A stretch of DNA of 64,000 nucleotides, taken from Pseudoxanthomonas sp. PXM01. Its GTDB lineage: Bacteria > Pseudomonadota > Gammaproteobacteria > Xanthomonadales > Xanthomonadaceae. A program made the translations under genes and the position numbers. Below the pieces are notes generated by a model that was not told the origin of the DNA, did no database searches, and was given only the letters and a program-made list of their open reading frames with translations. How positions within the stretch are numbered: position 1 is the first letter of the stretch; every line of letters starts with the position of its first letter. Of this stretch, positions 16,243-25,109 are shown in pieces. The stretch spans positions 310,001-374,000 of the forward strand of contig NZ_JACVAJ010000002.1 of the NCBI RefSeq assembly GCF_014851815.1. Direction: 5' to 3'.

Positions 16243-18244
16243 GGACCTGCTCCAGCTGTGCGGTGCGCGCCTGCTCGGTCCTGGCGACCTCGTCGGCCGG
16301 GATGTAGTAATCGCGGTCACGGTCGAAGCTGTGCCAGATTGCGTAGACGATCGTCGCCAGCAGCGACACGCCCGCCAGCCACCAGACATGCCAGATCATC
16401 GCGAAACCGCACAGCGTGCTCAACACCGACAGGATCACGCCGGCACCGGTGTTGCGCGGCATGTGGATGGCCTTGAAGCCGCTGGTCGGACGCTCGAACC
16501 CGCGCTGCTTCATGTCCGTCCACGCATCGGTGTCGTGCACGACCGGAGTGAAGGCGAAGTTGTAGTCCGGCGGCGGCGAGGACGTCGACCACTCCAGCGT
16601 GCGGCCATGCCACGGGTCGCCGGTGTGGTCGCGCAGCTGTTCGCGGCGGCGGAAGCTGATGTAGATGCAGAACAGGAACGCGGCGATGCCGATCGCCACC
16701 AGCACTGCACCGAACGCGGCGATCTGGAACCAGATCTGCAGCGACGGATCGTCGAAGTGGCTCATGCGGCGGGTCACGCCCATCAGGCCCAGCACGTACA
16801 GCGGGGTGAACGCGAACCAGTAGCCGGCCAGCCAGAACCAGAACGAGACCTTGCCCCAGAAGTCGTCGAGCTTGAAGCCGAACGCCTTCGGGAACCAGTG
16901 CGTCATCGCGGCGAACAGGCCGAACACCACGCCACCGATGATGACGTTGTGGAAGTGGGCGACCAGGAACAGGCTGTTGTGCAGCACGAAGTCCGCCGGC
17001 GGCACCGCCAGCAGCACGCCGGTCATGCCGCCGACCACGAAGGTGACCATGAAGCCCATCGTCCACAGCATCGGCACTTCGAAGCGGATGCGGCCGCGGT
17101 ACATGGTGAACAGCCAGTTGAAGATCTTCGCGCCCGTCGGGATCGAGATGATCATCGTGGTGATGCCGAAGAACGAGTTGACGCTGGCGCCCGAGCCCAT
17201 GGTGAAGAAATGGTGCAGCCACACCAGGTACGACAGCACGGTGATGCAGACCGTGGCGTACACCATCGACGAGTAGCCGAACAGGCGCTTGCCGGAGTAC
17301 GTGGATACGATCTCCGAGAACACGCCGAACAGCGGCAGGATCAGGATGTAGACCTCCGGGTGGCCCCAGATCCAGATCAGGTTGACGTACAGCATGGCGT
17401 TGCCGCCCAAGTCCGTCGTGAAGAAGTTCGTGCCGACGTAGCGGTCCAGCGTCATCAGCACCAGCACCGCGGTCAGCACCGGGAACGACACCACGATCAG
17501 CACGTTGGTGCATAGCGCCGTCCAGGTGAACACCGGCATCTTCATCATGCCCATGCCGGGCGCGCGCATCTTCAGGATGGTCACCAGCAGGTTGACGCCC
17601 GATAACAAGGTGCCGACGCCGGCTATCTGCAGCGCCCAGATGTAGTAGTCGAGTCCCACCCCGGGATCCTGGTTGCCCAGGTTGGACAGCGCCAGCCAAC
17701 CGGACGTCGAGAACTCGCCCAGGAACAGCGACAGCATGACCAGCACCGCACCGGCAGTGGTCATCCAGAAGCTGAAGTTGTTGAGGAACGGGAACGCCAC
17801 GTCGCGCGCGCCGATCTGCAGCGGCACCAGGTAGTTCATCAGGCCGGTGACCAGCGGCATGGCCACGAAGAAGATCATGATCACGCCGTGGGCGGTGAAG
17901 ATCTGGTCGTAGTGGTGCGGCGGCAGGTAGCCCATGTTGTCGCCGAAGGCCATCGCCTGGTGCAGGCGCATCATGATGGCGTCGGCGAAGCCGCGCAGCA
18001 GCATCACCAGGCCCAGCACCATGTACATGATGCCGATCTTCTTGTGGTCGATGCTGGTGAACCACTCGCGCCACAGCCAGCCCCACAGCTTGTATCGGGT
18101 GATCACCGCAAGCAGCGCAAGGCCACCGAGGCAGGTGCCGATGAAGGTCGCGGCGATGATCGGGTCGTGCAGCATGGGAATCGCGTCCCAGGCCAGACGA
18201 CCGGTGATCGGAGAGTGCGTGACGGTGCTGGTATCAAAAGCCAT
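16235..18244 (-). CDS. cyoB: Cytochrome bo-type ubiquinol oxidase subunit I
   Basis: The 669-residue catalytic subunit of a heme-copper quinol oxidase, which reduces O2 to water and pumps protons. Key motifs are [15 protein letters not shown] (heme ligand His), [21 protein letters not shown] (CuB His and the cross-linked Tyr), [13 protein letters not shown] (the two CuB His) and [16 protein letters not shown] (heme ligands). The length and the extra terminal helices match CyoB, not CoxA. It follows cyoA after 42 nt and overlaps cyoC. Expression is probably set by the FNR box before cyoA and by the RegBA pair at the end of the run. Confidence 0.97.
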   Translation of the reverse strand: MAFDTSTVTHSPITGRLAWDAIPMLHDPIIAATFIGTCLGGLALLAVITRYKLWGWLWREWFTSIDHKKIGIMYMVLGLVMLLRGFADAIMMRLHQAMAFGDNMGYLPPHHYDQIFTAHGVIMIFFVAMPLVTGLMNYLVPLQIGARDVAFPFLNNFSFWMTTAGAVLVMLSLFLGEFSTSGWLALSNLGNQDPGVGLDYYIWALQIAGVGTLLSGVNLLVTILKMRAPGMGMMKMPVFTWTALCTNVLIVVSFPVLTAVLVLMTLDRYVGTNFFTTDLGGNAMLYVNLIWIWGHPEVYILILPLFGVFSEIVSTYSGKRLFGYSSMVYATVCITVLSYLVWLHHFFTMGSGASVNSFFGITTMIISIPTGAKIFNWLFTMYRGRIRFEVPMLWTMGFMVTFVVGGMTGVLLAVPPADFVLHNSLFLVAHFHNVIIGGVVFGLFAAMTHWFPKAFGFKLDDFWGKVSFWFWLAGYWFAFTPLYVLGLMGVTRRMSHFDDPSLQIWFQIAAFGAVLVAIGIAAFLFCIYISFRRREQLRDHTGDPWHGRTLEWSTSSPPPDYNFAFTPVVHDTDAWTDMKQRGFERPTSGFKAIHMPRNTGAGVILSVLSTLCGFAMIWHVWWLAGVSLLATIVYAIWHSFDRDRDYYIPADEVARTEQARTAQLEQVHV

Positions 18245-18286
18245 CGGGCGAATCCGGTGTATCCAGGGGTGTGGCGGCAGGGCGCG

Positions 18287-19357
18287 TCAGGGCGCTTTCA
18301 GGCCGCCAGCGGTCGGAACGGGTGAAACGCGGGCCGCCGCTTGCGCGGTCTCGACCGTGCAGAGGTCGGAACGCACGAAGGGACCGCTTGCGAGGTTGCC
18401 GCGGCGCGGACGCTGCAACGGGTCGGTGCTGTCCAGGCCACGTCCGCCCATCGCGTCATAGGCCATCATCTGGTCCATGCACAGGCGGTCGGTATCGACG
18501 CAGCGATTGACCACCGCATCGAACAGACCCGGATCGACCGACGCATACAGGCGCGCCGCCTCGCGGGAACTGGGCACTTCGAGCTGCAGGTACTCGGCGC
18601 GGGTCAGCGCCTTGCCGTCGGCGCGTGCCTCTTCGATCCAGCGGTCGAAGCCGGCATCGGACAGCGCATGGAAACGGAAGCGCATGTGCGAGAAGCCTTC
18701 GCCGCTGTAGTGCGACGAGAAGCCCTCGTAATCGCCTTCCTTGTTCATCACCGCGTGGAGCTTGGTCTCCATCGCCGGCATCGTGTAGATCATGCCCGCC
18801 AGCGCCGGCACGTAGAACGCGTTCATCGTCGACGACGAGGTCAGGCGGAAGGTAATCGGACGGTCGACCGGCGCCGCCATCTGGTTGACCGAAGCGACGC
18901 CGTACTCCGGATAGACGAACAGCCACTTCCAGTCGAGTGCGACCACCTGCACTTCCAGCGGCTTGACCTCTTCCGGCACCGGTCGCCCCTCGGCGATGCG
19001 GCCCAGCGGACGGTACGGATCCAGCAGGTGCGTACCGATCCAGGTCACCGCGCCCAGCGCGATGATGATCAGCAGCGGCACACCCCAGATGACCAGTTCC
19101 AGCTGCGTGGAATGGTCCCAGTCGGGCTTGTAGGTGGCCTGCGTGTTCGACGCGCGATAGCGCCAGGCGAACCAGAACGTCAGCGCGATCACCGGGATGA
19201 TCACGATCAGCATCAGCGCCGTCGCCACCAGGATCAGATTGCCCTGGCGGGCGGCGATGTCGCCGGCGGGATTGAGGACCTGCAGGTTGCACCCCGACAG
19301 CACGGCGGCGGCGGAGATCGCCACGGCGGCCTGCAGGGCTCTGCGCATGAGGGACAT
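18287..19357 (-). CDS. cyoA: Cytochrome bo-type ubiquinol oxidase subunit II
   Basis: A 356-residue lipoprotein subunit: signal ending VLSGC, two transmembrane helices (about 40-65 and 85-110; ALMLIVIIPVIALTFWFAWRY is the first) and a periplasmic cupredoxin-like domain (about 125-290; LDWKWLFVYPEYGVASVNQ, SSTMNAFYVPALAGMIYTMP). The CuA cysteines of cytochrome c oxidases are absent, as expected for a quinol oxidase. A C-terminal extension (about 290-356) follows the conserved COX-aromatic-rich region. It is the first gene of the run cyoABCD-SURF1-regB-regA. No cyoE (heme O synthase) is present in this cluster. Confidence 0.95.
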   Translation of the reverse strand: MSLMRRALQAAVAISAAAVLSGCNLQVLNPAGDIAARQGNLILVATALMLIVIIPVIALTFWFAWRYRASNTQATYKPDWDHSTQLELVIWGVPLLIIIALGAVTWIGTHLLDPYRPLGRIAEGRPVPEEVKPLEVQVVALDWKWLFVYPEYGVASVNQMAAPVDRPITFRLTSSSTMNAFYVPALAGMIYTMPAMETKLHAVMNKEGDYEGFSSHYSGEGFSHMRFRFHALSDAGFDRWIEEARADGKALTRAEYLQLEVPSSREAARLYASVDPGLFDAVVNRCVDTDRLCMDQMMAYDAMGGRGLDSTDPLQRPRRGNLASGPFVRSDLCTVETAQAAARVSPVPTAGGLKAP

Positions 19358-19375
19358 GGGCGTGGGGCTTACAAA

Positions 19376-19389
19376 TTGATCTGGATCAA
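19376..19389. promoter_or_regulatory. FNR/ANR box upstream of cyoA
   Basis: Perfect consensus TTGAT-CTGG-ATCAA. It ends 18 nt before the cyoA ATG, and a possible -10 (TACATT, minus strand 19393-19388) overlaps it. A site at this place would block transcription, so repression of the oxidase when oxygen is low is the simplest reading. A second inverted repeat GGAC-GTTTT-GTCC lies further upstream (19419-19431). Confidence 0.75.
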
Positions 19390-19506
19390 TGTAGTCGGCC
19401 GGCCCCGCGCGGAGTATTGGACGTTTTGTCCTATCGCGACGGCGGGTGCGGTCTGCGACCCTATGGGCGTACCTTTCCCCTGGTCCGACCCGGCAGCCCC
19501 GTTCCC

Positions 19507-20817
19507 ATGGCGTCCATCAGCCCCACGACTTCCACCCACGACCATGGCACCAAGGCCCATGCCGATGTCGCCCCGGGCGAGATCGCCGTCGGCGTGGTGA
19601 TCGGGCGCGCGTCCGAATACTTCGACTTCTTCGTCTTCGGCATCGCCTCGGCGCTGATCTTCCCGTCGGTGTTCTTCCCGTTCGTGGATCGCCTGGAAGG
19701 CACGCTGTGGTCGTTCGCGCTGTTCGCGCTGGCGTTCGTCGCGCGTCCGTTCGGCACCATGCTGTTCATGAAGATCCAGTCGCGCTGGGGCCGCGGGCTC
19801 AAGCTGACCGTGTCGCTGTTCCTGCTGGGCACCGCCACGGCGGGCATCGCGTTCCTGCCGGGCTACGGCTCGCTGGGCGTGGTCTCGATCGTGCTGCTGG
19901 CCATCCTGCGCGTGCTGCAGGGCCTGGCGCTGGGCGGTTCGTGGGACGGCCTGCCGTCGCTGCTCGCCTTGAATGCACCGAAAGAACGCCGCGGCTGGTA
20001 CGCCATGCTCGGCCAGCTGGGCGCACCGGTCGGCTTCATCGTCGCCGCCGGCGTGTTCGCCTTCCTCTACGCCAGCCTGGAAGAAGCCGACCTGCTGACC
20101 TGGGGCTGGCGCTATCCGTTCTTCGTCGCCTTCGCGATCAACGTGGTGGCGCTGTTCGCGCGACTGCGCATCGTGGTCGCGGACGAGTATCAGGACAAGA
20201 TGGGCGAGCTGGAACTGGAACCCACGCCGATCCGCGAGCTGTTCCAGGCCAAGGGCCGCCATGTGGTGATCGGCGCGTTCGCCGCGCTCGCCAGCTATGC
20301 GCTGTTCCACATCGTCACCATCTTCCCGCTGTCGTGGATCCTGCTGTATTCGCAGCAGTCGGTCGTCAGCTTCCTGCTGGTGCAGATCCTTGGCGCGTTC
20401 ATCGCCGCCGGTGCCATCGTGGTGTCGGGGCTGATCGCCGACCGCGTCGGCCGTGCGCGCACGCTCGGCGGCCTGGCCGTCGGCATCGCGATGTTCAGCG
20501 GCTTCGCGCCCACGCTGATGGAAGGCGGTCCGGTCGGCCAAGGCGCCTTCATCCTGATCGGCTTCGCCCTGCTCGGCCTGTCGTACGGCCAGGCCGCGGG
20601 CGCGGTCACCGCCAACTTCGGCCGCCGCTACCGCTACACCGGCGCAGCGCTGACCTCCGACCTGGCGTGGCTGATCGGCGCCGGCTTCGCCCCGCTGGTC
20701 GCGTTGGGCCTGTGCGCCAACTTCGGCCTGTCGTGGCTGGGCGCCTACCTGCTGTCCGGCGCGCTGGGCACGCTGATCGCGCTGGGCATCAACCGCGCGA
20801 AGAACTACAAGACCTGA
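19507..20817 (+). CDS. MFS transporter, metabolite:H+ symporter type
   Basis: A 436-residue inner-membrane protein with twelve predicted helices. It has the MHS-type N-terminus ([22 protein letters not shown]), the loop [43 protein letters not shown] and the C-terminal half [19 protein letters not shown]. Homologues carry organic acids, betaine or shikimate. The substrate here is unknown. The ATG at 19507 is chosen from the family N-terminus, although the frame is open to 19417 in the shared cyoA region. It is divergent from cyoA; the FNR box is about 118 nt upstream. Confidence 0.88.
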   Translation: MASISPTTSTHDHGTKAHADVAPGEIAVGVVIGRASEYFDFFVFGIASALIFPSVFFPFVDRLEGTLWSFALFALAFVARPFGTMLFMKIQSRWGRGLKLTVSLFLLGTATAGIAFLPGYGSLGVVSIVLLAILRVLQGLALGGSWDGLPSLLALNAPKERRGWYAMLGQLGAPVGFIVAAGVFAFLYASLEEADLLTWGWRYPFFVAFAINVVALFARLRIVVADEYQDKMGELELEPTPIRELFQAKGRHVVIGAFAALASYALFHIVTIFPLSWILLYSQQSVVSFLLVQILGAFIAAGAIVVSGLIADRVGRARTLGGLAVGIAMFSGFAPTLMEGGPVGQGAFILIGFALLGLSYGQAAGAVTANFGRRYRYTGAALTSDLAWLIGAGFAPLVALGLCANFGLSWLGAYLLSGALGTLIALGINRAKNYKT

Positions 20818-20900
20818 TCGGCCACGGCTCCGTAGCCCGGGGCCGGCTACCCGCACGCCAGGCGCACTACAATCGGGGCATCCCGTGCCCCGGAGTGTCC

Positions 20901-21806
20901 ATGCGCCGTCTGCCGCTGCTGCTCGCCTGCCTGCTCGCCCTCCCCGTCGCCCATGCGGCCGAACCGCCGAAGCCGCTGACGGCCAAGGACATCCTCGACG
21001 CTTCGCCGGACGCCGACTGGCGCACGCTGGATCCCGCGAACACGCTGTACATGGACGTGCCCGGCGGCCGCGTGGTGATCGAGCTGGCACCGGCGTTCGC
21101 GCCCGAGCACGTCGCCAACATCCGCACGCTCGCGCACGAAGGTTTCTGGAACGGCCTGGGCATCTACCGCTCGCACGACAACTTCGTCGTGCAGTTCGGC
21201 GATGCCGATGCGGAAGACGCCGCCAAGGCCAAGTCGCTCGGCACGGCGAAGACGAAGTTGCCGGCCGAGTTCGCGCGCAAGGCAGCTGGACTGAACTTCA
21301 CCCGCCTGCCAGACGTGGACGGCTGGGCGCGGCAGGTGGGTTTCGTCGATGGCTTTCCCGCGGCCCGCGACCGGAAGGCCGGCGAAGCCTGGCTTGCGCA
21401 CTGTTACGGCGCGCTGGGCGCCGGCCGCGGCGGCCCACCGGACAGCAGCAACGGCAGCGAGCTGTACGTGGTCACCGGACAGTCGCCGCGCCAGCTCGAC
21501 CGCAACATCACCCTTGTCGGCCGCGTGGTGAAGGGCATGGAACTGCTCAGCGCGATCCCGCGCGGCCCGGAACCGATGGGTTTCTACGAGAACGCCGAGC
21601 AGCGCACGCCGATCACCGCCATCCGCCTGGCCCGCGACGTCCCGGAAAGCGAACGCGTGCCGCTGCAGGTACTGCGTACGGATTCCAAGACCTTTGCCGC
21701 CGCCACCGAAGCGCGTCGCAATCGTCGCGACGACTGGTACGTGCGGACGGCCGGCCACATCGACCTGTGCAACGTGCCCCTGCCGGTGCGTGAAGCGAAG
21801 CGCTGA
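20901..21806 (+). CDS. Periplasmic cyclophilin-type peptidyl-prolyl isomerase
   Basis: A 301-residue protein with a clear signal peptide ([20 protein letters not shown]). The cyclophilin domain starts at [26 protein letters not shown] and has [20 protein letters not shown], where the usual F-H-R-V-I becomes IYRSHDNF. A long insertion (about residues 110-150) precedes [33 protein letters not shown]. It probably assists folding of envelope proteins. It lies 83 nt after the MFS gene on the same strand. The family assignment is firm; catalytic activity of this divergent version is likely but not assured. Confidence 0.87.
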   Translation: MRRLPLLLACLLALPVAHAAEPPKPLTAKDILDASPDADWRTLDPANTLYMDVPGGRVVIELAPAFAPEHVANIRTLAHEGFWNGLGIYRSHDNFVVQFGDADAEDAAKAKSLGTAKTKLPAEFARKAAGLNFTRLPDVDGWARQVGFVDGFPAARDRKAGEAWLAHCYGALGAGRGGPPDSSNGSELYVVTGQSPRQLDRNITLVGRVVKGMELLSAIPRGPEPMGFYENAEQRTPITAIRLARDVPESERVPLQVLRTDSKTFAAATEARRNRRDDWYVRTAGHIDLCNVPLPVREAKR

Positions 21807-21820
21807 GTCGTTGATCTTCC

Positions 21821-21843
21821 TGTGGGAGCGACGTCAGTCGCGA
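21821..21843 (+). repeat. REP-like element, pair 2, forward arm
   Basis: Same 23-nt unit as at 10991 (loop GTCA), 14 nt after the cyclophilin stop codon, in a convergent intergenic region. Confidence 0.85.
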
Positions 21844-21865
21844 TGACGCTGCCATGACGCCGTGA

Positions 21866-21888
21866 TCGCGACTGACGTCGCTCCCACA
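21866..21888 (-). repeat. REP-like element, pair 2, inverted arm
   Basis: Exact reverse complement of 21821-21843, 22 nt apart, ending 7 nt before the DMT transporter stop. The pair could fold into one long hairpin that also separates the two convergent transcripts. Confidence 0.85.
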
Positions 21889-21895
21889 ACAATCG

Positions 21896-22774
21896 TCACG
21901 CCGCCCGCTGGCTCACCGCCACGCTGCCCAGGATCAGCGCACCCGCCGCCAGCATCGCCGGCGTCACCGGCTCATTGAGGAACAGCCAGGCGAAGCCGGC
22001 GCCGAACAGCGGCACCAGATAGGTCACCGTCGCCGCACGCGCGGGGCCGATACGGTGGATCAGGCGGTAGTACAGCAGGAAGGCGTAACCGGTGCAGACC
22101 ACGCCGATGGCGATGGCGGCGCCCCACGCGCCCGCACTGATCGCATGCGTGGGCCAGTGCGTCGCCGCGAACGGCAGCACCAGCAGGGCCGCGCAGCTGA
22201 GCGTGGCGGCGGCCGCTGCCGCGGGTGGGATGCCGGCCAAGTGTTTGCGCACCAGGTTCACGCCGACGCCGTACAGCAGCGCGGCGGTCGAACCCGCGAT
22301 GACCGCGCCACCGACACTCAATCCGCCGGCCTTGCTGGTCGCCAGCACGACGACGCCGATGAAGCCGACCAGCAGCGCCAGCGCGCGGCGCGTACCGATC
22401 TTCTGGCCGAAGAACAGGAAGCCGACCATTGCGGCGAACAGCACCGTCATCGCGTTGCAGATCGCGCCGATCGCGGCCGGCGAACGTTGCGCGGCCCACG
22501 CGAACAGCAGGAACGGGATCGCCGAGTTGATCGCGCCGATGATCGCCAGCTTCGGCCACATACCGGCACGGAAATGCGCGCGCTCGCGCCACAGGAACGG
22601 TAGCAGGACCAGGGCGCCCAGCGCGAGCCGCACCTCGACCAGCGCGAACGGGCCGAACGGATTGGCGGCGATGCGCATGAAGAGGAACGAACTGCCCCAG
22701 ATCGCACCGAGCACCAGCAACTCCAGCGGGGTGCGCCAGTCGCGCTCCAGCGCTTGCGGAGGTGTCATAGCCAT
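21896..22774 (-). CDS. EamA/DMT-family transporter
   Basis: A 292-residue inner-membrane protein with ten predicted helices in two EamA repeats. The first has LLVLGAIWGSSFLFMRIAANPFGPFALVEVRLALGA and the second has AALLYGVGVNLVRKHLAG and PLFGAGFAWLFLNEPVTPAMLAAGALILGSV. Drug/metabolite exporters of this kind move amino acids or small toxic compounds. The start is chosen because GGGAG lies 5-6 nt before the ATG at 22774. It is divergent from a LysR gene, its likely regulator. Confidence 0.88.
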   Translation of the reverse strand: MAMTPPQALERDWRTPLELLVLGAIWGSSFLFMRIAANPFGPFALVEVRLALGALVLLPFLWRERAHFRAGMWPKLAIIGAINSAIPFLLFAWAAQRSPAAIGAICNAMTVLFAAMVGFLFFGQKIGTRRALALLVGFIGVVVLATSKAGGLSVGGAVIAGSTAALLYGVGVNLVRKHLAGIPPAAAAAATLSCAALLVLPFAATHWPTHAISAGAWGAAIAIGVVCTGYAFLLYYRLIHRIGPARAATVTYLVPLFGAGFAWLFLNEPVTPAMLAAGALILGSVAVSQRAA

Positions 22775-22870
22775 GCTGTCTCCCTGCGCCATCGCGGCAG
22801 CCCTCGTTCGTGCCTGCGGCCATTCTGGACCACCCGGGGGCGCCCACAAGCGCGTAGCATGCGGGCAAGC

Positions 22871-22887
22871 CACAAATCTCGCTTGTG
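22871..22887. promoter_or_regulatory. Candidate LysR operator
   Basis: Inverted repeat CACAA-N7-TTGTG in the 125-nt gap between the divergent DMT and LysR genes, 12 nt before the LysR ATG. It has the T-N11-A type spacing of LysR sites. Confidence 0.45.
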
Positions 22888-22899
22888 TCTGGAACGACC

Positions 22900-23844
22900 A
22901 TGAGCCTGCGCCCCGCCCTGCTGCCCGCCCTGGGTGTTTTCGCCGCCGCCGCACGCCACCAGAACTTCGCCCACGCGGCCGACGAACTGCACCTCACCGC
23001 CAGCGCGGTCAGCCACCACGTGCGCAAGCTGGAGGGACTGCTCGGGGTGGTGCTGTTCCAGCGCCATGCGCGCGGGGTGAAGCTCACCGCCGAAGGGCGG
23101 CAGCTGGCCGACGCCGCCAATGCGGCACTCGGCGACATCGATGCCGTCGCCTCGCACCTGCGGCTGGCCGGCAGGATCGCGACCCTGCGCATCACCACGC
23201 TGCACTCGCTGGCGTACTGCTGGCTGCTGCCGCGGCTACCCCGTTTCTGCGCGCGCCATCCGCATGTGCGCCTGCACGTGGACACCGGCATCGCGCTGAC
23301 CCGTTTCGACGACGACGGCCCCGAACTCGGCATCCGCCATGGTCCCGGCCAATGGACCGGACTGACGTCGCATCACCTGATGGACGACGAACTGTTCCCG
23401 GTCGCCTCGCCCGCGCTGCCCGGACTCGATGCGGTGCAGGCGCCGCGCCAGATCGCGCAGTTGCCGCTGGTCACCGACCTGGCCCTGCAGGGCTGGCGCG
23501 ACTGGTTCCGCGCCGCCGGCGTGCGTGGCCTGCGCCTGCCGCCGATGCACAGCTTCAACGACAGCACCGATGCGATGCGCGCCGCCGTCTACGGCGTGGG
23601 CGCGGCACTGGCGCGTCGCCACGTGGCGCAACCGTACCTGCAGCGCTACGAACTGGTGCGGCTACCCGGCCCCGCGCTGAAAGCCCGCTTCGCCTACTAC
23701 GCCGTGCATCCGGCGCACCGGCCGCCCAGCGCCGCCGCACAGGCCTTCATCGACTGGCTGAAGGAAGAGGCACGCGACGAACGTACGCCGCTGCCGCCAA
23801 TGCCGGACGATTTCCTCGGCCGCGCCGCGCCTGCCGTGCCGTAA
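22900..23844 (+). CDS. LysR-family transcriptional regulator (GcvA-like)
   Basis: A 314-residue regulator. The winged helix at the N-terminus reads LPALGVFAAAARHQNFAHAADELHLTASAVSHHVRKLEGLLGVVLF, and a substrate-binding domain (about residues 92-300) begins TLRITTLHSLAYCWLLPRL. The AVSHHVRKLE recognition helix is of the GcvA/AmpR-like group. A GTG at 22885 could add five residues, but it would lie inside the candidate operator, so the ATG at 22900 is preferred. It probably controls the divergent DMT transporter. Confidence 0.9.
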   Translation: MSLRPALLPALGVFAAAARHQNFAHAADELHLTASAVSHHVRKLEGLLGVVLFQRHARGVKLTAEGRQLADAANAALGDIDAVASHLRLAGRIATLRITTLHSLAYCWLLPRLPRFCARHPHVRLHVDTGIALTRFDDDGPELGIRHGPGQWTGLTSHHLMDDELFPVASPALPGLDAVQAPRQIAQLPLVTDLALQGWRDWFRAAGVRGLRLPPMHSFNDSTDAMRAAVYGVGAALARRHVAQPYLQRYELVRLPGPALKARFAYYAVHPAHRPPSAAAQAFIDWLKEEARDERTPLPPMPDDFLGRAAPAVP

Positions 23845-23866
23845 CACGGCAAGCGCAGCGGAGCGA

Positions 23867-24649
23867 TCACGTGCGGCGTCGGCGCAACCGGCGCCATCCC
23901 GCGACCAGGATCGCAAGCACGATCAGCACGGGGATCAGGAATGCGACGGCGCGGATCGTCCACGCGGTGCCGCTGGCCAGCGTCGAGAAGAAATCACGGA
24001 CGGCTTGCCGGATTTCGCCGCGACCGCTCTCTCCGCCCGGCGTTTCGAAACGCAACGACAGCTTCTGCGTCTGGATCCTGCGCTGCTGTTGCGCGGCTTC
24101 CTGGTCGGCTGCCTCCACCTGCGCCTCCAGCTTCGAGACCTGCTGCGACAGCGCGATCATGTCCGCCACCGAGAGGTCGCGGCGCTGCTGGAACGCCTGC
24201 AGACCGGACAACTCCTTCTGCAACCGGGAGCGCGTCAACGCGTTGTCGCGCACCGCTTCCGCCAGATCTTCCGCGCGCGTACTGCGGTCACCCAGGTCGG
24301 CGCCCTCGCTGGCGGCCGCGATCAGCGGTTCGACCCCCGACGGCACGATCCGGACCATGAGCATGCCGCGAGGCTCGTCGCCTCCGCGCTGGCTTACCTC
24401 CAGTACCGTGCAGTCGCCGTGCTGCTTGCGCAGACAAGCCTCCTGCAGCGCCTGTACGCGCGCGGGGATCCGCTCCGCCTCCAGTCGCAGCGTGACGTCG
24501 TGTTCGTAGGCCAGGAACTCGCCTGCGGAGGATTTCATGACCAGCGCGGCACGCGGCCGGCTGCCACTCTCCTGCTTGGCGCATCCCGCCAGCGCACCGC
24601 CCGCGGCCAGCACCACCACGGCCATCCGCAGCATGCCCGGCAAGCTCAC
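23867..24649 (-). CDS. DUF4349 lipoprotein with coiled coil
   Basis: A 260-residue envelope protein. A lipobox LAGC lies near residue 18; the DUF4349 domain follows (AYEHDVTLRLEAERIPARVQAL, LEVSQRGGDEPRGMLMVRI). A coiled coil runs from about 150 to 200 (LQKELSGLQAFQQRRDLSVADM, QQVSKLEAQVEAADQE), and a C-terminal helix (AVAFLIPVLIVLAILVAGW) ends in an Arg-rich tail. The function is unknown. The start is GTG 24649, overlapping the upstream GFA stop in GTGA, which fits coupled translation and puts the signal peptide first. Confidence 0.82.
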   Translation of the reverse strand: MSLPGMLRMAVVVLAAGGALAGCAKQESGSRPRAALVMKSSAGEFLAYEHDVTLRLEAERIPARVQALQEACLRKQHGDCTVLEVSQRGGDEPRGMLMVRIVPSGVEPLIAAASEGADLGDRSTRAEDLAEAVRDNALTRSRLQKELSGLQAFQQRRDLSVADMIALSQQVSKLEAQVEAADQEAAQQQRRIQTQKLSLRFETPGGESGRGEIRQAVRDFFSTLASGTAWTIRAVAFLIPVLIVLAILVAGWRRLRRRRT

Positions 24650-24996
24650 AGCGCAGCTCCGTCGTACGCCACGACCGTCAGCGAAGCCAGGTCCACCTCC
24701 GGCAGGCAACGCACGTTCACCGCCGCCATCTGCGTGCCGGTCTTCGGATGGGCGGCTTCCCCGAACGGTGCGATGCCGCACACGGCACAGAAGTGGTGAC
24801 GGATGTGGTGCTTGTTGAACGTGTAGGTGGACAGGTCGCCCTCCGGCGTCTTCAGCACCAGCGCCTCGCGCGGCACGAACCACAGCAGGCCGCCACGGCG
24901 ACGGCACAGCGAGCAATTGCAATCGATCACGTCGCCGATGTCGCCCTCGACATCGAAGGCGACGCGACCGCAATGACAGCTTCCTTCATGCTTCAT
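24646..24996 (-). CDS. GFA/CENP-V family zinc-binding protein
   Basis: A 116-residue protein with the zinc-binding cysteines of the glutathione-dependent formaldehyde-activating (GFA) fold: GSCHCGRVAF at the start, DCNCSLCRRRGG (about residues 25-36) and HFCAVCGIAPFGEA (about 68-81). Most such proteins are not proven formaldehyde enzymes; some act on S-hydroxymethyl or other thiol adducts. It is first in a two-gene unit with the DUF4349 lipoprotein (4-nt overlap). Confidence 0.9.
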   Translation of the reverse strand: MKHEGSCHCGRVAFDVEGDIGDVIDCNCSLCRRRGGLLWFVPREALVLKTPEGDLSTYTFNKHHIRHHFCAVCGIAPFGEAAHPKTGTQMAAVNVRCLPEVDLASLTVVAYDGAAL

Positions 24997-25109
24997 GACA
25001 GCGGTTCCTGGCCCCGGGGGCGCCAGCGTATATCGAATGGCACGGGTCCGGGCATGACCTTCGGCCTATGCTGTCGTTCCCGACCACCTTGCACCGCAAC
25101 AGGATTCCC

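Noticed and set aside
19446-21806. A long plus-strand frame joining the MFS and cyclophilin genes
   Set aside because: In its first part it is out of frame with the clear MFS protein; only its end is the cyclophilin. Not a fusion.
23837-23851. Hairpin TGCCGT-AAC-ACGGCA over the LysR stop codon
   Set aside because: Only six base pairs and no T-run; too weak to call a terminator.
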